Of a stretch of 64,000 nucleotides of DNA, positions 1 through 12,259 are shown in pieces (within the stretch, counting starts at the first letter, position 1; the number at the start of each line of letters is the position of its first letter). The stretch is from Caprimulgus europaeus (lineage: Eukaryota; Chordata; Aves; Caprimulgiformes; Caprimulgidae): positions 16,303,501 to 16,367,500 of the forward strand of contig OU015541.1 of NCBI GenBank assembly GCA_907165065.1, given 5' to 3'. The notes under the pieces were generated by a model that worked only from the letters and a program-made list of their open reading frames with translations, ran no database searches and was not told the DNA's origin. Position numbers and translations under genes: made by a program.

Positions 1-232
1 CACATTGTTCTTCGGATAAAGCTCTGCCTAAGCAAGAAAGAGCTCAGCTGAGCAGGAGGCTCCAGCACCTGCACCTTCCCGAGGCAGCAGCACAGCTCAG
101 CTCTACACCCCAGCAGTCTATCTGCTCATTCTCCTCTGGGAATTACCTACAAACACATCTGTACAACTAAGGAAAAATAAATGATTCTCTAGCAGCACAA
201 GAAATTCAGCCAGATGCTGAAATTCCTCCTAC

Positions 233-360
233 CTCCGCCATCCAGTGCAAGATATTCCCCCTGGGTACTTGACTTGTGATGTTGAAGCCCTCAAGGATGT
301 TCAACGCTGTGATCAGTGCAGGACCTGCATGTGGAGGTGGGGGACTGAAAACAAGATGAC
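233..360 (-). CDS. GGT7: GGT7 coding exon 9 (last one inside the window)
   Basis: 128 nt; acceptor TTCACAG|GTCATC, donor GCGGAG|GTAGGA. It encodes [20 protein letters not shown], then NILEGFNIT and ILHWMAE, ending at codon 408 in phase 0. The PPPxxGPALxxxLNILEGF stretch is a GGT-family signature. The remaining exons should lie left of position 1. Confidence 0.95.
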
Positions 361-3300
361 CTGTGAAGGGAAGAAGAGAGGAAAGAAACTGCATTTGTCA
401 GATACTGTCCAACTATACCACTTCCCCATAAGCCAGTGTTCTTGGGGACAGGGAAACCTTTCCAGGGATGAGGTGAAATAATGGAAAGCAACTTGATTTG
501 AAAAGGATTTCCCAAAACATTCCTGCTATGTCTTTCTGTTTCCTTATGATGGGTGAAGGAAGCCCAAATAGGGATGCTTTTTTTACATCTGGAATTCAGT
601 TCCTGTTGGTTGGGTGGCTGCTTTCTGCACTGCAGTTGTGGAAGAATGGAGATAAAATAGGCATGCAACACTCCAACTATGGAGAGTAAATATATAGGGA
701 TTTCTAGAAAAGAATGACCTTTTAGGAACTTTCTGCACAAAGTAAGCTTTTCTCCCTTGTAGATCAGCTTTGGGAACTGCCTTCACATGTCAGCGCCAGC
801 CTACGGTCCCGCTTGTACCCGGGCATTGCCCCAGTATGTGATCATGGTGCATTTTTACATCCTAACACCATCAAAATTCCATTGGTCACTATCAAGTTTA
901 AGCCAGGCCCATTTCAAAGTGCTGAAAACCTCCTGAACTGCCTACAATGCATCAGTGGCAGCAGGCAAGCACAGGAAGCTCCCTGGAGGACTTTTCTGCA
1001 GCTGCATCAGCCCAGCTTTGGCTCCAACTCTGCTTAAATACTCTCAGCACCTCTTGCCAGGTGGAGCAAACTTTTAGCTGGAGCTGCATGGCAATGGGTC
1101 AGGCACTTACCTCGATAGATGGTGTGCACAGGATTCTCCACTGTGGCACTGTAATTGCTGAAGTCTTCCTCCACCAACACTCCCCCGTAGCTGCGGACCT
1201 GCGTAAGAGAGCGAAGCAGCGCAGACTGAGGAAGGTGGGTCAAGGCTTTCTGCAAAACTCCTCATGCTGGCCCAGGTGAACACACACCACATGGTTAAAC
1301 AAACAGCACTGAGATTCCTAAGCCAAGTGCCAGGTTCCTCAGAATGCCCTGAAGATCTGTGCTTTCATGGCCCTGGTGGCCTGGCTCACCACTCACCACC
1401 ACTGGAATGCTCTGCAGCTCCCCTCCAAAAGCTCACTCGCCCTAGGAGTGCTCTGAAGATGTTCTGCCTATCCATGAGAACTGGGGGTGGCACTTCCTTG
1501 CAGCCTGGGTGGCAAGGATAAGGATGTTAAAAGGTTATGAAGCACTTAAATACTGCCAGGATAAGAGATATAGATGTATCCAGAACCACAGAATCCCAGA
1601 CTGGTTTGGGTTGGGAGGGACCTTAAAGCTCATCCAGTCCCAACCCCCGTGCCAGCAGCAGGGACACCTTCCACTAGACCAGGTTGCTCAAAGCCTCATC
1701 CAACCTGGCCGAGAACACTTCCAGGGAGGAGCAGCCACAGCTTCTCTGGGCAACCTGGGCCAGGGTCTCACCACCCTCACAGTGAAGAAGCTCTTTCTAA
1801 TATCTAATCTAAACCTCTCCTCTTTCAGCTTAAAGCCATTTCCTCTTGTTCTGTCATTAACTGCCCTTATGAAAAGTCCCTCCCCAGCCTTCCTGGAGCC
1901 CCTTCAGGTACTGGGAGGCCACTGGAAGGTCTCCCTGGAGCCTTCTCTTCTCCAGGCTGAACAGCCCCAACTCTCTCAGCCTGTCCTCATAGGAGAGCTG
2001 CTCCAGCCCTGGCATCATCCTCGTGGCCCTTCTCTGGACACCCAGGAGAAGCCACACAACCTGGTGAGAGGTTCTGCTGAGGTGAGTTGCTGCTATGCAT
2101 TTCCTGGATTTCCACCCAAGAATGGGCAAGAAAAATAACCTGTGCATGCTCTGATTTCTAAGCTTGACAGTTAACTTGGCAAGAAAACTCCTGCTCACTG
2201 GAGCAGGAGCGCTAACGCAGGGCATGTTGTCAGCGGCAGCGTGTCAAACCACCCCAAAGGTGCAAAAGAAGATGTGGCCCAAACTTGGGATCCCTGTGCC
2301 CTTCCCAAAGCAGTCCCAGAGAACAGCCCAGGCTGAACCCAACAGCTGAGGTGAGTGGGCAGGTGCCCATGCCAGGAGCTGGCTCCCTGGAGCTTGGCCA
2401 GCAGAAAGCCCAGGAGAAGGAGTGGGGAGTGGGGCAGGAGGAGCCTGTCAGCACTGAAGGGGAGAAGCCCTGCTCAGCCACACGCTGCTGACACCATCTC
2501 AAATTCCCCAGAGAGAACTTTTTTGCACCAGTGCCTTCCTGCCGCACGATGAGAACAAAGGGTTGGGTGTTTTGGAGCTTTGCTTGATTTCACCTCATCG
2601 ATGCCCTCCCTTTGCTGGAACAATGAGCACTGTGGGAACCCAGCACTTTGCTCTGCTCTGCAGCCGAAGCTGGAATCGCACACTTGGGCCCAGAGTTTGC
2701 CTGGGCCTTTGGTTTTGCAGCCCTGGGCCTTGCTGCTCCATGGAGAGCTTGTGCTTCCAGCAGCAGCCCTCGGGTCAGGGGGACGGGGTGATAAAGCAGA
2801 GCTCAGCTGTGGAGATGCACTGTAAGCTTGGGACTTCTCCTGCTCCGTGTTCTCCACCTCTGCTGTGGCCCAGGTGAACCACAAGAGAAGGTTTCCAAAC
2901 ACAGAGCTCAGAAATAATCCAAGGCTTGAGCTGAACAAGCCCATTCCAGAGTCCTGACCACATGTTGAAGGTGCAGTGCCTGAACCACGGTGGCAGGGAA
3001 GAACCCTGCAGCTACACAGGTACAGAAGCTTGGGAGGTTTTTTACCAGAATAATTACTTTGTTTGTTGTTGCTATTTTTCCCAGAGCACCTCTAACAACA
3101 GGAGCTAAACTGGGGCAACCCTAAGTGGGACCAAGCCTGTCTGATCCCCCGCTCACAAGGCTCGCAGTTTCATTCTTAAATCGTCTTCCTGGAGTCTCCA
3201 TCCTACACTCCTGTGAACAAGAAGAATTTGCTTCTCAGCAGTGAAGCACAGCTCACTATGGGGAAAAGGGGTTGTCACTAAAACTAACAGCCTAGAGAGG

Positions 3301-6300
3301 GTCTTGACACAGAGATACTTTTGCCTTTGAAAAAATGGTCTGTCCTGGTTCCAGAGGAAACAGAGGTTTCACTTCTGTAGGCTGCAGAAGTGACCTGTGT
3401 GTCACCTACACCCCTGCAGTGACATGGGCAGGAAAGGAAAAGGAGGCTCCATGCACTTGTCCCCATCATTGTGCTGACACGTGGCTATGGCTTGTCTCTG
3501 GGTTGTCACCGTAAGCAGGTGGCATGGCAGGTGGCACCCCCAGCCCAGGCTGTGCGATGCAGTCTGGGGCAGGGACAGGGACAGACATGGCTCACCTCAG
3601 AGATGATCTCCTGGGTCAAGTTGCCGCTGTAGAAAGCTGAGACCCCTTCTGCACCGACCAGGTCCAGCACGGCTGCGAGGTCCGGGCGCCGGACGAACGC
3701 GCCAGGCTGCAGGGGCTGCCCCTCGGGCAGGAAGAGCTCCCGAAACGTCTCGGAGTAGTTCAGGTCCTTCAGCTCACTGGCAGCTTTGGCTGTGGGCAAG
3801 AAGGGGAAGGACATCCAGAAAACCCAGGGTGCAGGAGGGGCAGGGGACCTGGAGTCCCTGTGCACCTGAGGGGGATGTTGGAGACTTGCTGTTGCCTCTT
3901 GCCCTATTTCAGAACTAGAGGGGGGCTGGATCGTGCATCCACTGGAGCTGGGAAGGGAACCCAGGGAAATCCAAGCGCCCTTCCCTGGCTGGCCCTGGGC
4001 ATCTGCCCACTATGGGCTGCTCTGACCCGTCCCCAGCCAGCCCTGGCAAAGGGCTCCAGTTTTGCTGCCACCACGCTCTCCCTTGCAGACCACATGGCTC
4101 ACACCTCGCTCAGCTCCCACCACCATCCACCTCCAGGTCCAAGGAGCCCTGATTTCCCACGAATAACCATCTCCATCCCCTGCTGCCTCGCACCCGAGCG
4201 CAGCGGCCAGTGTGCTGCTCTGTGCTGAGCAGCCACCCCTGGCTCCCCATCAGGTACTCACCCAAATCGTGTGTGACATTGAACCCCTCCTGGGCAACAC
4301 CAGCTGCCAGGCCCAGCAGCTCAGACCAGGGGAGTCTGCCAAAGAAGAAAGGACAAGGAGAAACGAGCCCTGGAGCAGGGCAGGGTGGTGGGGAGCAGGC
4401 ACAGGGCTCAACTCTGCAGTCAGCAGGCTCCTGAAAGACCAGGCTGTGGGGCCAGAGGGGGCCAAGGGGAACACTGAGCTTTCAGTGGGTGGTTTTGGGT
4501 TTTTTTAGCAGGATCATCTTGGTGCTCCACAATGTGCACCAGAGAGCAATGTCAGAGCAAGGACAGGGGAAGGGGCATCTCTGGAGCAAAATCTCAGCCC
4601 AGGTCCTGGCCCTAAGCAAGTCTTTCAGATTCCTCCCTCGCTGCCCCAACAGAGCGTCAAGGACAGCCACACTTCTTAGGGTCCAGCTGAAGAGAGAAAG
4701 TGCACAGACATGCAGGAAAATGTTCTGTGCCTCTTGCTAAAAGATTTATTGTTTGTCCTGTTAGCTAAAATTTTGCTTTGCAGAAAACCTGACCAAGCTG
4801 AATTCTTTATTTTGTTAAATGAAGTACCAAAAAATGAACATATTTCAACACAGGCCTCCAAGCACCTCTTAGCTAATGGTTTTGACTGGTGGCTGAGACC
4901 ATGGTCTGAGGGTGAGGGGTCGTGTGCTCCCAGCTCCCCTGGGGGGACCCCAGGGCACAGCGTGTGCAGCACGAGGACAGCCTGCCCATGCCAGCCTGCC
5001 CATGCCAGCCTGCCCATGCCAGCCTGCCCATGCCAGCCTCATGCCTTACCTCCCATGTAACTGGTGTGCCTGGTGCATCCCTTGTATCATGCCTGGCACC
5101 CCCACGAGCAGACCTGGCTGTAAAACAGGAAGGACAAAAAGGAAGAGGACATGGGACATCCCCAATTGCAAGCCAAGGAGATGGGAGTGTTGTTCACATG
5201 GAAAGTGCTTGCATGGTCTCTAGGAGAGGGGAAGAGGTCTGTAGCAACACACACTAAACTAGGGAATAAAAGGTTTGGGAGGAAACAGGCAAATTCAATC
5301 CTGGTCTCAACCCAGCTTGGTCAGGAGAAATAACTCAGCAAAACGACATGGGACTGTGCTCCTTCCTGGGACTCTTGTTCTCCCACTCTCCACTCCTGGA
5401 GGGACATGCCTCTTTACTCCCCAAGCCCTGCAGGCTCCAGGCTTTTTAGGGCTTCCAAAGAAGTATTTTCTCTGGACTCCTCATGTCTGTAGGGCTCAGG
5501 GCCTCCCCTGGTGGGACGGGTCTCCTGACTCTTCCCTTGGTCTGAGAACTGCAGGGAAAGGAGATCTGGAGCCATCAGGCAGCTACAGCCCTGGAGGGGC
5601 TGGCATGGGATGCTGGTCCTCACCTTGGTGTCCTGCAGGTCCACCTCCAGTGGGATGCCCAGAGGAGCCACTTCACGGAAGTCAACCACCCAGCTCCTGT
5701 TCTTCCGGATGTCGTGGACCAGCATCACCCCACCCCTGCAGCGAGACGGGGTCACAGCGTGGCACTGGCTGTCCCTGCAACAGCCACTGCCATAAAGCCA
5801 AAATGAAGAGTTCAGGTGCCACTGGGGCCGGGGCCAGCCCCGACATGACGGGGCCATCGTAGCAGGACGCCAGCCCCAGCAGTGACCCAGGGGTGGCCAG
5901 TGGCACATGGGGACACTGCTGCCCTTCCTCAGGGAGCAGCTCAGGACGAACGGGCCCAGGCCAGTGTGGGACAGAGGCAGCCCCTGTGCCGAGCCTGCAG
6001 CGAGGCTGGATCAGTCCCTGCCAGCCTGGCCAGAGGGCCACTGGCTCTGTTCCACTGCCAGGCTGGCACCATCTGGGATTTTCTTTCTAATCCAAGCAGT
6101 TTTGCAACAAAACAGGGGCTTTGTTTACAGCAGCAATCCATGGTGCAGCCTGGAGAAGCTATCAGGTGGTTTATGCAACACTCCTGAGACCTCCTGCAGA
6201 GCTGAGAGCACCAGGCTCACGTGGAGGCCGCCCCTTGCCAGCGTGCCTCCCCTGGCTGCTGCCCGGAGCCGGGCTCAGCCTCCTGCTGCAGCAGGAGCAG

Positions 6301-9300
6301 AGCTGATGGAGGGAAGCCCTGAATCTCTGCAAGCGCCGGGACTGAGCCGGGTGCTGCAAGCTCCTGGCACGCCCGCAGAGGAGCTCGGCAGCCTGTGGTC
6401 ACTTTTTCAAACCTCTTGAGCCTGAGGCTTGGACGTTCCTGGCACCACTATGGCAGATGCAACTTTCCTCTCCCTGGGGGCCTCTGTCTCTCATTGTCAT
6501 CTTGGTGCACACAAAGGGTCCCTATCCCTGTGCAGATGTGGACACGTCCACAACTTGATGTCAGAGACCCGATACCACGAACTGGGACTTGGGATACCAC
6601 GAGGGCACATCTCAGCTGGTGGGGAAACCACCTTCTTGAGGACAATCACAGACAACGGCACGGGGTGAGCCATGAACACTTACCCACCAATCCCTGACGT
6701 GTGGGGGTTGACAACTCCTGCGCAGAGGGCCGAGGCGATGGCTGCATCCACCGAGGAGCCCTGCTGGTTGAGCACCTCTATGCCCAGCGCCGTGCAGCGG
6801 GCAGCATCTGTGACCACGGCACCACGGTGGAAGATCTGCCAGAAGAGGAGAGTGGTTGTGCCTGGGGAGAGGAGTTGGGGCCACCCAGGTCTTCACCCAA
6901 CTCTGTGGGACCTGAAGCCTGAGGCCAGTGCCAAAGCTGTGCCTGATCTACATTTTCAAGTGCCTCCAAATGCAGGTGGGAGTAACACGTCCCTTGGCAC
7001 GTCCATGTGCCAGGGTGGCTGTGGCCGCTCTGCGTGTAGCCATGGCCATCAGCTCAGCCAGCTTTCCCCAGCAGACACACTAAGCTGGTGGGCCACGTCT
7101 CACCCTGTCCTCCAAAACCCCAGAGCAGCATTGGGCTAATCCTCAAAGGCAGTGGGACACACGGGCTGGCCGTGCCCTGCAGCGATGCGGTCACTGGAAA
7201 TGGGAACACAGCTGCAACAAATGCAGCACCCCCAGCACCACGGCCTGCTCCGTCCTTCACCCCCCAGCACCACGGCTTGCTCTGTCCTTCACCCCCCAGC
7301 ACCACGGCCTGCTCTGTCCTTCACCCCCCGGCACCTCGGCTTGCCCTGTCCTTCACCCCCCAGCACCACGGCCTGCTCCATCCTTCACCCCCCAGCACCA
7401 CAGCCTGCTCCATCCTTCACCCCCCAGCACCACAGCCTGCTCTGTCCTTCACCCCCCAGCACCACGGCTTGCCCTGTCCTTCACCCCCCCAGCACCACGG
7501 CCTGCTCTGTCCTTCACCCCCCAGCACCACAGCTTGCTCTGTCCTTCACCCCCCCAGCACCACAGCCTGCTCCGTCCTTCCCCCCCCCAGCACCACAGCT
7601 TGCTCCGTCCTTCACCCCCCAGCACCACAGCCTGCTCTGTCCTTCACCCCCCCAGCACCACAGCTTGCTCTGTCCTTCACCCCCCCAGCACCACAGCTTG
7701 CTCTGTCCTTCACCCTCCCGGCACCACGGCCTGCTCCGTCCTTCACCCCCCAGCACCACGGCCTGCTCTGTCCTTCCCCGGTGCCAGCGCTGGCACAGTC
7801 ACAGGAAGGTTCAGAAGGTTCATTTTAACCCTGTGGTACAAATTGCAGCACCTCAGCACGAGCCTGGGTGGCCCTGGGAAGCACTGAAGGGCCCCAGCAG
7901 GCTGGTGGGCAGGACCAGCCCCTCCAGGGATGCCGCGAGCAGGGCTGTGTCACGGCCGCCCTGCGATGCTGTGCCCCGGCCAGGTGTGAGGCTGAGCCAC
8001 CTGCTCCCACGGCTGCGTTCTGCACACCAGTGAGAATAAAGCAATAGATTTTTAAGGAGCCAAGCTGTTGCATGTGGACTTGCATGCAGCTCTGCCCCTC
8101 TGTGCAGCATGTGGAGATGATGATGGGGACTACTGACAGCCCCTGGGCCCCTCTCAGGCTGCGGTGGATGCTCACCCAGGCACTGGTCTCCTGACTTGGC
8201 AGGAGATGTTCTGCAGGAAGGTAGGACCCCATGGCCATGCTTGCCTTTGCTCTGCAATGTCACACTGGTCTGTGGGACAGATTAGCAGGAGGTTCAGCTC
8301 TGTTTCCAGCTATTCCCCTGCTTGACCCTGGACGGATCCTTCCAGAGTCGAGCCTGGGCATACAGATCCAAAAACTCTCTCCAAGTGGAGATGTATGAAA
8401 GACACCCACTGCTTAACTAAGCATTGCTCTCTGAAAGTGTTCCCACCTGCCTCAAACCACGGCTGGAGACACAGCAGCACCCCTGACAACACCACCAAGC
8501 CTGCCAGGCACAGCTACCCTTGCCCCGGGGCAGCTGCTGACCTCTCACCTCTCCCAGCACAACCCCTGGCTGCAGGAAAAAGCTTTTGAGACAATTTGGG
8601 GTCACCCAGAATCTCAGTGACGCCAGCCAGGGCTCACCAGCACTTACCCAGTGTAAAGAGGAAAGTTAGGGAGCTTCTCCTATTTTCAGAGCCAAAACCC
8701 AACCACAAAGGCACAGTTTCATCTTACCTGAGGGTCCCCAAAATAGATCTGCATGATGAGAGCCACCGTGACCCCCATGGCGAAGGTCAGGCAGGCGGTG
8801 ATGATGACGGTCAGCCCGTCCTGCCGGCAGCTGCAGTCTCCAGAGAAAGGGTCCTTGCTGGTCTCCTGGAGGGGGGACACGTCCTGGCTGCCCATCTCCG
8901 ACGAGGACGAGGGCAGGCGCTGCAGGCGCGCAGACTTCAGGAAGGAGTCTGGGTCTTTGTGGGCAGCAGGGAGGAAACAAGTGTGAGTTATTGAGCAACA
9001 CGGGGCTCTCGTTGCGGTGTTCCCGAGCGCTAACGTTACACCATACCCCTTCCAGCAAGGCTATTACCTTCCCTACTGATCCCAGCTCTCAAGAGACTTT
9101 CTGGCTCAGATGCTGCTTTAGGTGATTTTACTGATCCCTTCCTTTAGTTCTAGTTATTCCAAACTGACTTCCCTGGAGATTAAGAGTAGCTAAAAAACCT
9201 GGATTTTGCTCCGTTTCAGTGCATTCATCAGTCTCCAGCGATGGGCCCAGTTACTGCTCCGTTTGGACTTGAAAAACAGGTCTCTGAAATGCAACAGGAC

Positions 9301-12259
9301 TGAAGAAGAGGAAATTAAGATATAAAAAAAGAAAAATCCAGCAGCCTTGTTTGGAGCTATGCTTGAGCTAAAGCACCTGAGCAAGACAGAGTGAAGCAAA
9401 ACGTGTGGCCTGGGCAGAGGAAATGCCTCGACAGAAGCATGGCAAAGCAGGGGCAGAGAGGAGCAAACCTGCACACGGAGGGCCCTGGGTGTCCACCCGC
9501 TCTGATGGCAGGAGAGGCTCTGCTTCCAGCTCGTGCTTCCTCCAGCTGACAGGGCCCACTGTGGAATCAAGCCGCTTGCTGAACACCCAGGTGTGAGATG
9601 GCAAACGCAACGGGGCAGACAGACCTCTGCTGGGCATCCACCGGCCGGCAGACAACGCTCAGCAGGGTGAAAAAGTCTCTCTCTTGCTCTGAAAGACGCC
9701 TCGAGTCGCTGCTCACGTCAGCCGCTGTCTTTGCAGTGGGGAGGACACCGGCTGAGCGGGCCCTGCCTGTGCCTGGGCGCTGCTGGGCACACGGAGCTGC
9801 TGGTGCAGCTGTGAGGACATCCCTGTCCCTGCCGGGCACCACACAGGACCAAGCAGCTCAGGGCATCATCCAGGGCTCCTGGATGAGTTTTTTCAGAGGC
9901 TGCTCAGAGCCAGTGGGAGCCACAGTGTCCCACACATCTGTGGTGGGAAGAGGAGGAGCACCAAGTGGAAAAGATAAGCAGCTTGTCCCTCCACCTAGGG
10001 GACATTTCCTGGGTTTGGGGTAAGGGACAAGGGAATGAGCAGGAAACCCCACATTCCCCATCACCCTGCTGTGCCTCTCCGTCTGCTCTGGCAGCATCTC
10101 CCTGGGGACTGCCAGCCCTGTCCTTGCCATGACATTACAAGGACCTCCTGGGTGGAGCTCCCAATTAAGATTTAATTTCAGTAATGCTGCACCCAGGATT
10201 AAAGCCCTCCCCAGGCAGGGAATCCCCTGAGAGGGAATTTAATCCCGTTCATGCTGCTGTGATTTAGAATCACAACTCAGGAGGGCTCAGCTTTCCCAGC
10301 CCGTGCCTCCGCGCACACAGAGCCCCTCACCGCCACATCTGGGCTGAGCGAGCCAGGCCGGCAGTGTGCAGGCAGGGCAGGAGGCCTGGCTGGGGGGGCA
10401 ATGGGCCGGGGTCCCCCGGTGGGGCCACGACTGGCTTGGCAGGGGATGTCACACTGGGGAGTGATGTCAAATACAGTCCCTGGCACCCACTTAGTGGGGC
10501 ACCAGCCCCACCAGTGCTGAAACAGTGAGGAGCAAGCTGGGCTCCTCTGTCAGGCCCCACCAGGATGTCGTCCCTCTGCTCTGCTCCTGTAGCACCAGTG
10601 ACAGGCCAGGCCAGCACGAGGGGACATGGCCAACCAGGGAGCAGCCATGGGAGAGGACAGAGCATGGCCCTCCGGGGTGGCCTCTCCCACCCACACTGAA
10701 GTCCCTTTGTTCTCTGCCACAGACATCCCACACAGCCTTGGACAAGTCACTTAGTCTCTGTGACCCCTGGTGCTGCATGGGGACAGCAGGGCTCTGCTTT
10801 GGGGACAGGAGCGGCTGGAAAGGGTCAGTCAGGGGCACAAGGGGCAGCCTGCGAGGCAAACACCCAGGTGCCCATCCCACCACCAACATCCACGCTTGAA
10901 AGAGAAGCCACCAAACCCTACTTGGCTTCTGTGGGGGCCATGAAGGAGACCTGGTTCATGGGGGAGCCAGCACTTTGGGGACCCAGGGCCACCTCAGCTC
11001 TGGAGCAGCTCTGGAGGGGACAGCAGAGTCTGGAGCTGCTTGTGGGCTCTGGCAGGTGCTGCAATGTGGGACCGTTCAGTCCTTTGGGGGTCTGTTCCCA
11101 GCACTGCCAAGCCAACAGAGGCTTCCTGCTTTTAATGAGATCTTCTGGGTGGTACAAACCAAAGGTCTGGGTTCGCTCCCTGCCAGGCTGGCAGGTAACA
11201 CGGCCTGGAAAAGCCCAGCCGGCTCCTGTACCACGCAGGCACTGTGGGATGAGTGCGAGTTTCCCTGGGGAGGGAGAGGAGCAGCCCCTGCAGCCGCCCC
11301 ACACGCAGGCACCTGGGGAGACCGAGACCCTGCACCGGGCAGGGCACTGGCACAGCCAAACCCGCACACCCCCGTGCAAGACCAGAGGCCTCGAGTTTTC
11401 GGAGGCTGTTCCCGCAACCTGCACGGGGCAGCTCCATCCCGACAGCGCGGGACAGCACAGGGCACGAACGGGCACCGGGAACCCCACCCAGCAGTGACGG
11501 CAGGATGGGGCGGAGGACAAGGGGACGCGGGACCAGCCCAAACATGAGCCTCGGGGGTTTGGGGTCAGCAGGGCAGAGACCTGACAGGGCTGTGAACCAG
11601 CCCTGGGGATGAAGAGCAACGGTGCCTGGCAAAATGCGACACAGGGGAGAAAAACCGCGGAACTCCTGAGGAGAAAGCCGTCAGCTGGGCACCGGCGAAG
11701 GTTTGCTCGAGCACCACCGGACACCGGGGCTTATTCCAGCCACGCAGTCGGTGGGAAGGATCGCTGGCTCCTGCCAAACCGCGGTACCTCTGGCTGCCTC
11801 CCCTGCCCGAGGCTCCCCACGACCCCGCGAGGTAAACAGCGGCCGCGGAACACAAGGCCATGGGAGCCCGGCGAGCCCCGGCTCCTGCGCGGGTGCCGGG
11901 CAGGGGGAGCCCCGCAGCCCGGCCGTGGGCGGATGGAGGGCGAGCGGGGGCTGCGGCGTGAGGGGACCCCTGGGCCCGGCCTGCCGGGGGCCGCGGCCGG
12001 GGCGGGGGCCTGAGGGTCGGCGGGGGCCGGGGACACGCGGGGCCGCGGGCGGGCTCGGCCGCCGCCCCTCACCCGTGTCCTGCTCGCCCAGGAACGCGTC
12101 CTCCTCCTTCCGGGCGCGGAGGCCGCCCTCGGCCGCGCCGCCCGCCTCCTCCTCGGGCAGCCGGGGGAAGCTGGTGATGCTCATGTAGTCCACGGGCGAG
12201 CCGGCGGCCAGGGCCCGCTGCCGGCCTCCCCCCGCCTCCGCCGGCACCGGCACCGCCAT
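233..12259 (-). CDS. GGT7: GGT7, gamma-glutamyltransferase 7 (5' part, coding exons 1-9; gene continues off the left edge)
   Basis: GGT7 is a single-pass type II membrane member of the gamma-glutamyltransferase family; enzymatic activity on glutathione conjugates is inferred from family membership and is not well shown for GGT7. Nine exons (12259-12073, 8954-8728, 6835-6684, 5735-5624, 5117-5050, 4335-4262, 3783-3596, 1198-1111, 360-233) join without a frame break to 1224 nt, 408 codons, all with GT-AG borders. Residues 1-108 are cytosolic, with the conserved [18 protein letters not shown] block. Residues about 109-134 form the membrane anchor. The ectodomain starts after it and includes [27 protein letters not shown] and [15 protein letters not shown]-glycosylation sequons are visible at N268, N282, N328, N351 and N392. 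The human protein is about 660 residues, so the C-terminal third, including the catalytic threonine region, lies outside the window. I chose the ATG at 12257-12259; the in-frame GTG five codons upstream is not a plausible start. Confidence 0.95.
1111..1198 (-). CDS. GGT7: GGT7 coding exon 8
   Basis: 88 nt; acceptor ACGCAG|GTCCGC, donor CGAG|GTAAGT. It encodes [20 protein letters not shown] and HTIYR. The G-G-x-x-x-x-E-D-F-x-x-Y pattern is the GGT-family segment ahead of the substrate-binding region; sequon at N351. Confidence 0.95.
1583..2056 (-). mobile_element. CR1 LINE 3' fragment in GGT7 intron 7
   Basis: The typical CR1 3' region read on the complementary strand: a tail near CAGAATCCCAGACTGGTTTGG, then the well-known stretch around GCCAGCAGCAGGGACACC and the conserved end of the reverse-transcriptase frame. 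It is 5'-truncated, as usual for CR1, and closely related to the copy at 44975-45838. It lies in the intron between exons 8 and 7. Confidence 0.9.
3596..3783 (-). CDS. GGT7: GGT7 coding exon 7
   Basis: 188 nt; acceptor CCAAAG|CTGCC, donor TCTGAG|GTGAGC. It encodes [20 protein letters not shown], the [16 protein letters not shown] segment and [11 protein letters not shown]. Sequons at N282 and N328 are visible. The L..PDLA..L..I/VG..G..AFY.G pattern is diagnostic for the GGT fold. Confidence 0.95.
4262..4335 (-). CDS. GGT7: GGT7 coding exon 6
   Basis: 74 nt; acceptor TTGGCAG|ACTCCC, donor TTTGG|GTGAGT. It encodes [19 protein letters not shown] followed by the N268 glycosylation sequon NVT, equivalent to the LPW...A..GF block of the family. 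Both borders split codons that are restored in frame by the flanking exons. Confidence 0.93.
4978..5040. repeat. 14-bp tandem repeat beside the GGT7 exon 5 donor
   Basis: Just over four copies of CCTGCCCATGCCAG, identical to each other. In the GGT7 transcript it begins about ten bases after the exon 5 splice donor. Confidence 0.93.
5050..5117 (-). CDS. GGT7: GGT7 coding exon 5
   Basis: A short 68-nt exon; acceptor TTTACAG|CCAGG, donor GGGAG|GTAAGG. It encodes [20 protein letters not shown], which matches the family block GVPGxxxGxxxAH. A 14-bp tandem repeat starts about ten bases into the downstream intron. Confidence 0.93.
5624..5735 (-). CDS. GGT7: GGT7 coding exon 4
   Basis: 112 nt; acceptor CTGCAG|GGGTGG, donor ACCAAG|GTGAGG. 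It encodes [21 protein letters not shown], the conserved strand segment after the Gly-rich turn (DFRE is a family hallmark), and ends with the more variable LEVDLQDTK. Confidence 0.95.
6684..6835 (-). CDS. GGT7: GGT7 coding exon 3
   Basis: 152 nt; acceptor GGCAG|ATCTTC, donor GGTGG|GTAAGT. It encodes the first part of the GGT fold: [18 protein letters not shown], then [13 protein letters not shown] and NPHTSGIGG. The Gly-rich SGIGGGG motif, shared by the family, is split across the border with exon 4. Confidence 0.95.
7226..7781. repeat. 32/33-bp minisatellite, 17 copies, in GGT7 intron 2
   Basis: Seventeen head-to-tail copies of a unit containing AGCACCACGGCCTGCTCTG, TCCTTCAC and a run of five to six C. 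Copies differ at a few fixed positions (GGC/AGC, CCT/CTT, CTG/CCG/CCA). The C-run length alternates between units, so units are 32 or 33 bp and the reading frame drifts. Similar proline-rich frames in all three phases are therefore a by-product, not a gene. The G-rich complementary strand is the GGT7 transcript strand. Confidence 0.95.
8728..8954 (-). CDS. GGT7: GGT7 coding exon 2 (membrane anchor)
   Basis: 227 nt; acceptor CAAAG|ACCC and donor CAG|GTAAGA. It completes the Asp codon of exon 1 and encodes [20 protein letters not shown], a CSC motif, and the hydrophobic anchor at residues 109-134 ([19 protein letters not shown]). A positively charged segment before the anchor and a long ectodomain after it fit type II topology. 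Confidence 0.95.

Noticed and set aside
7088..8033. Long plus-strand frames of 246 and 293 codons with proline-rich repeats
   Set aside because: They run through a 32/33-bp minisatellite in a GGT7 intron; the frame shifts between units and the same peptide pattern appears in several phases.
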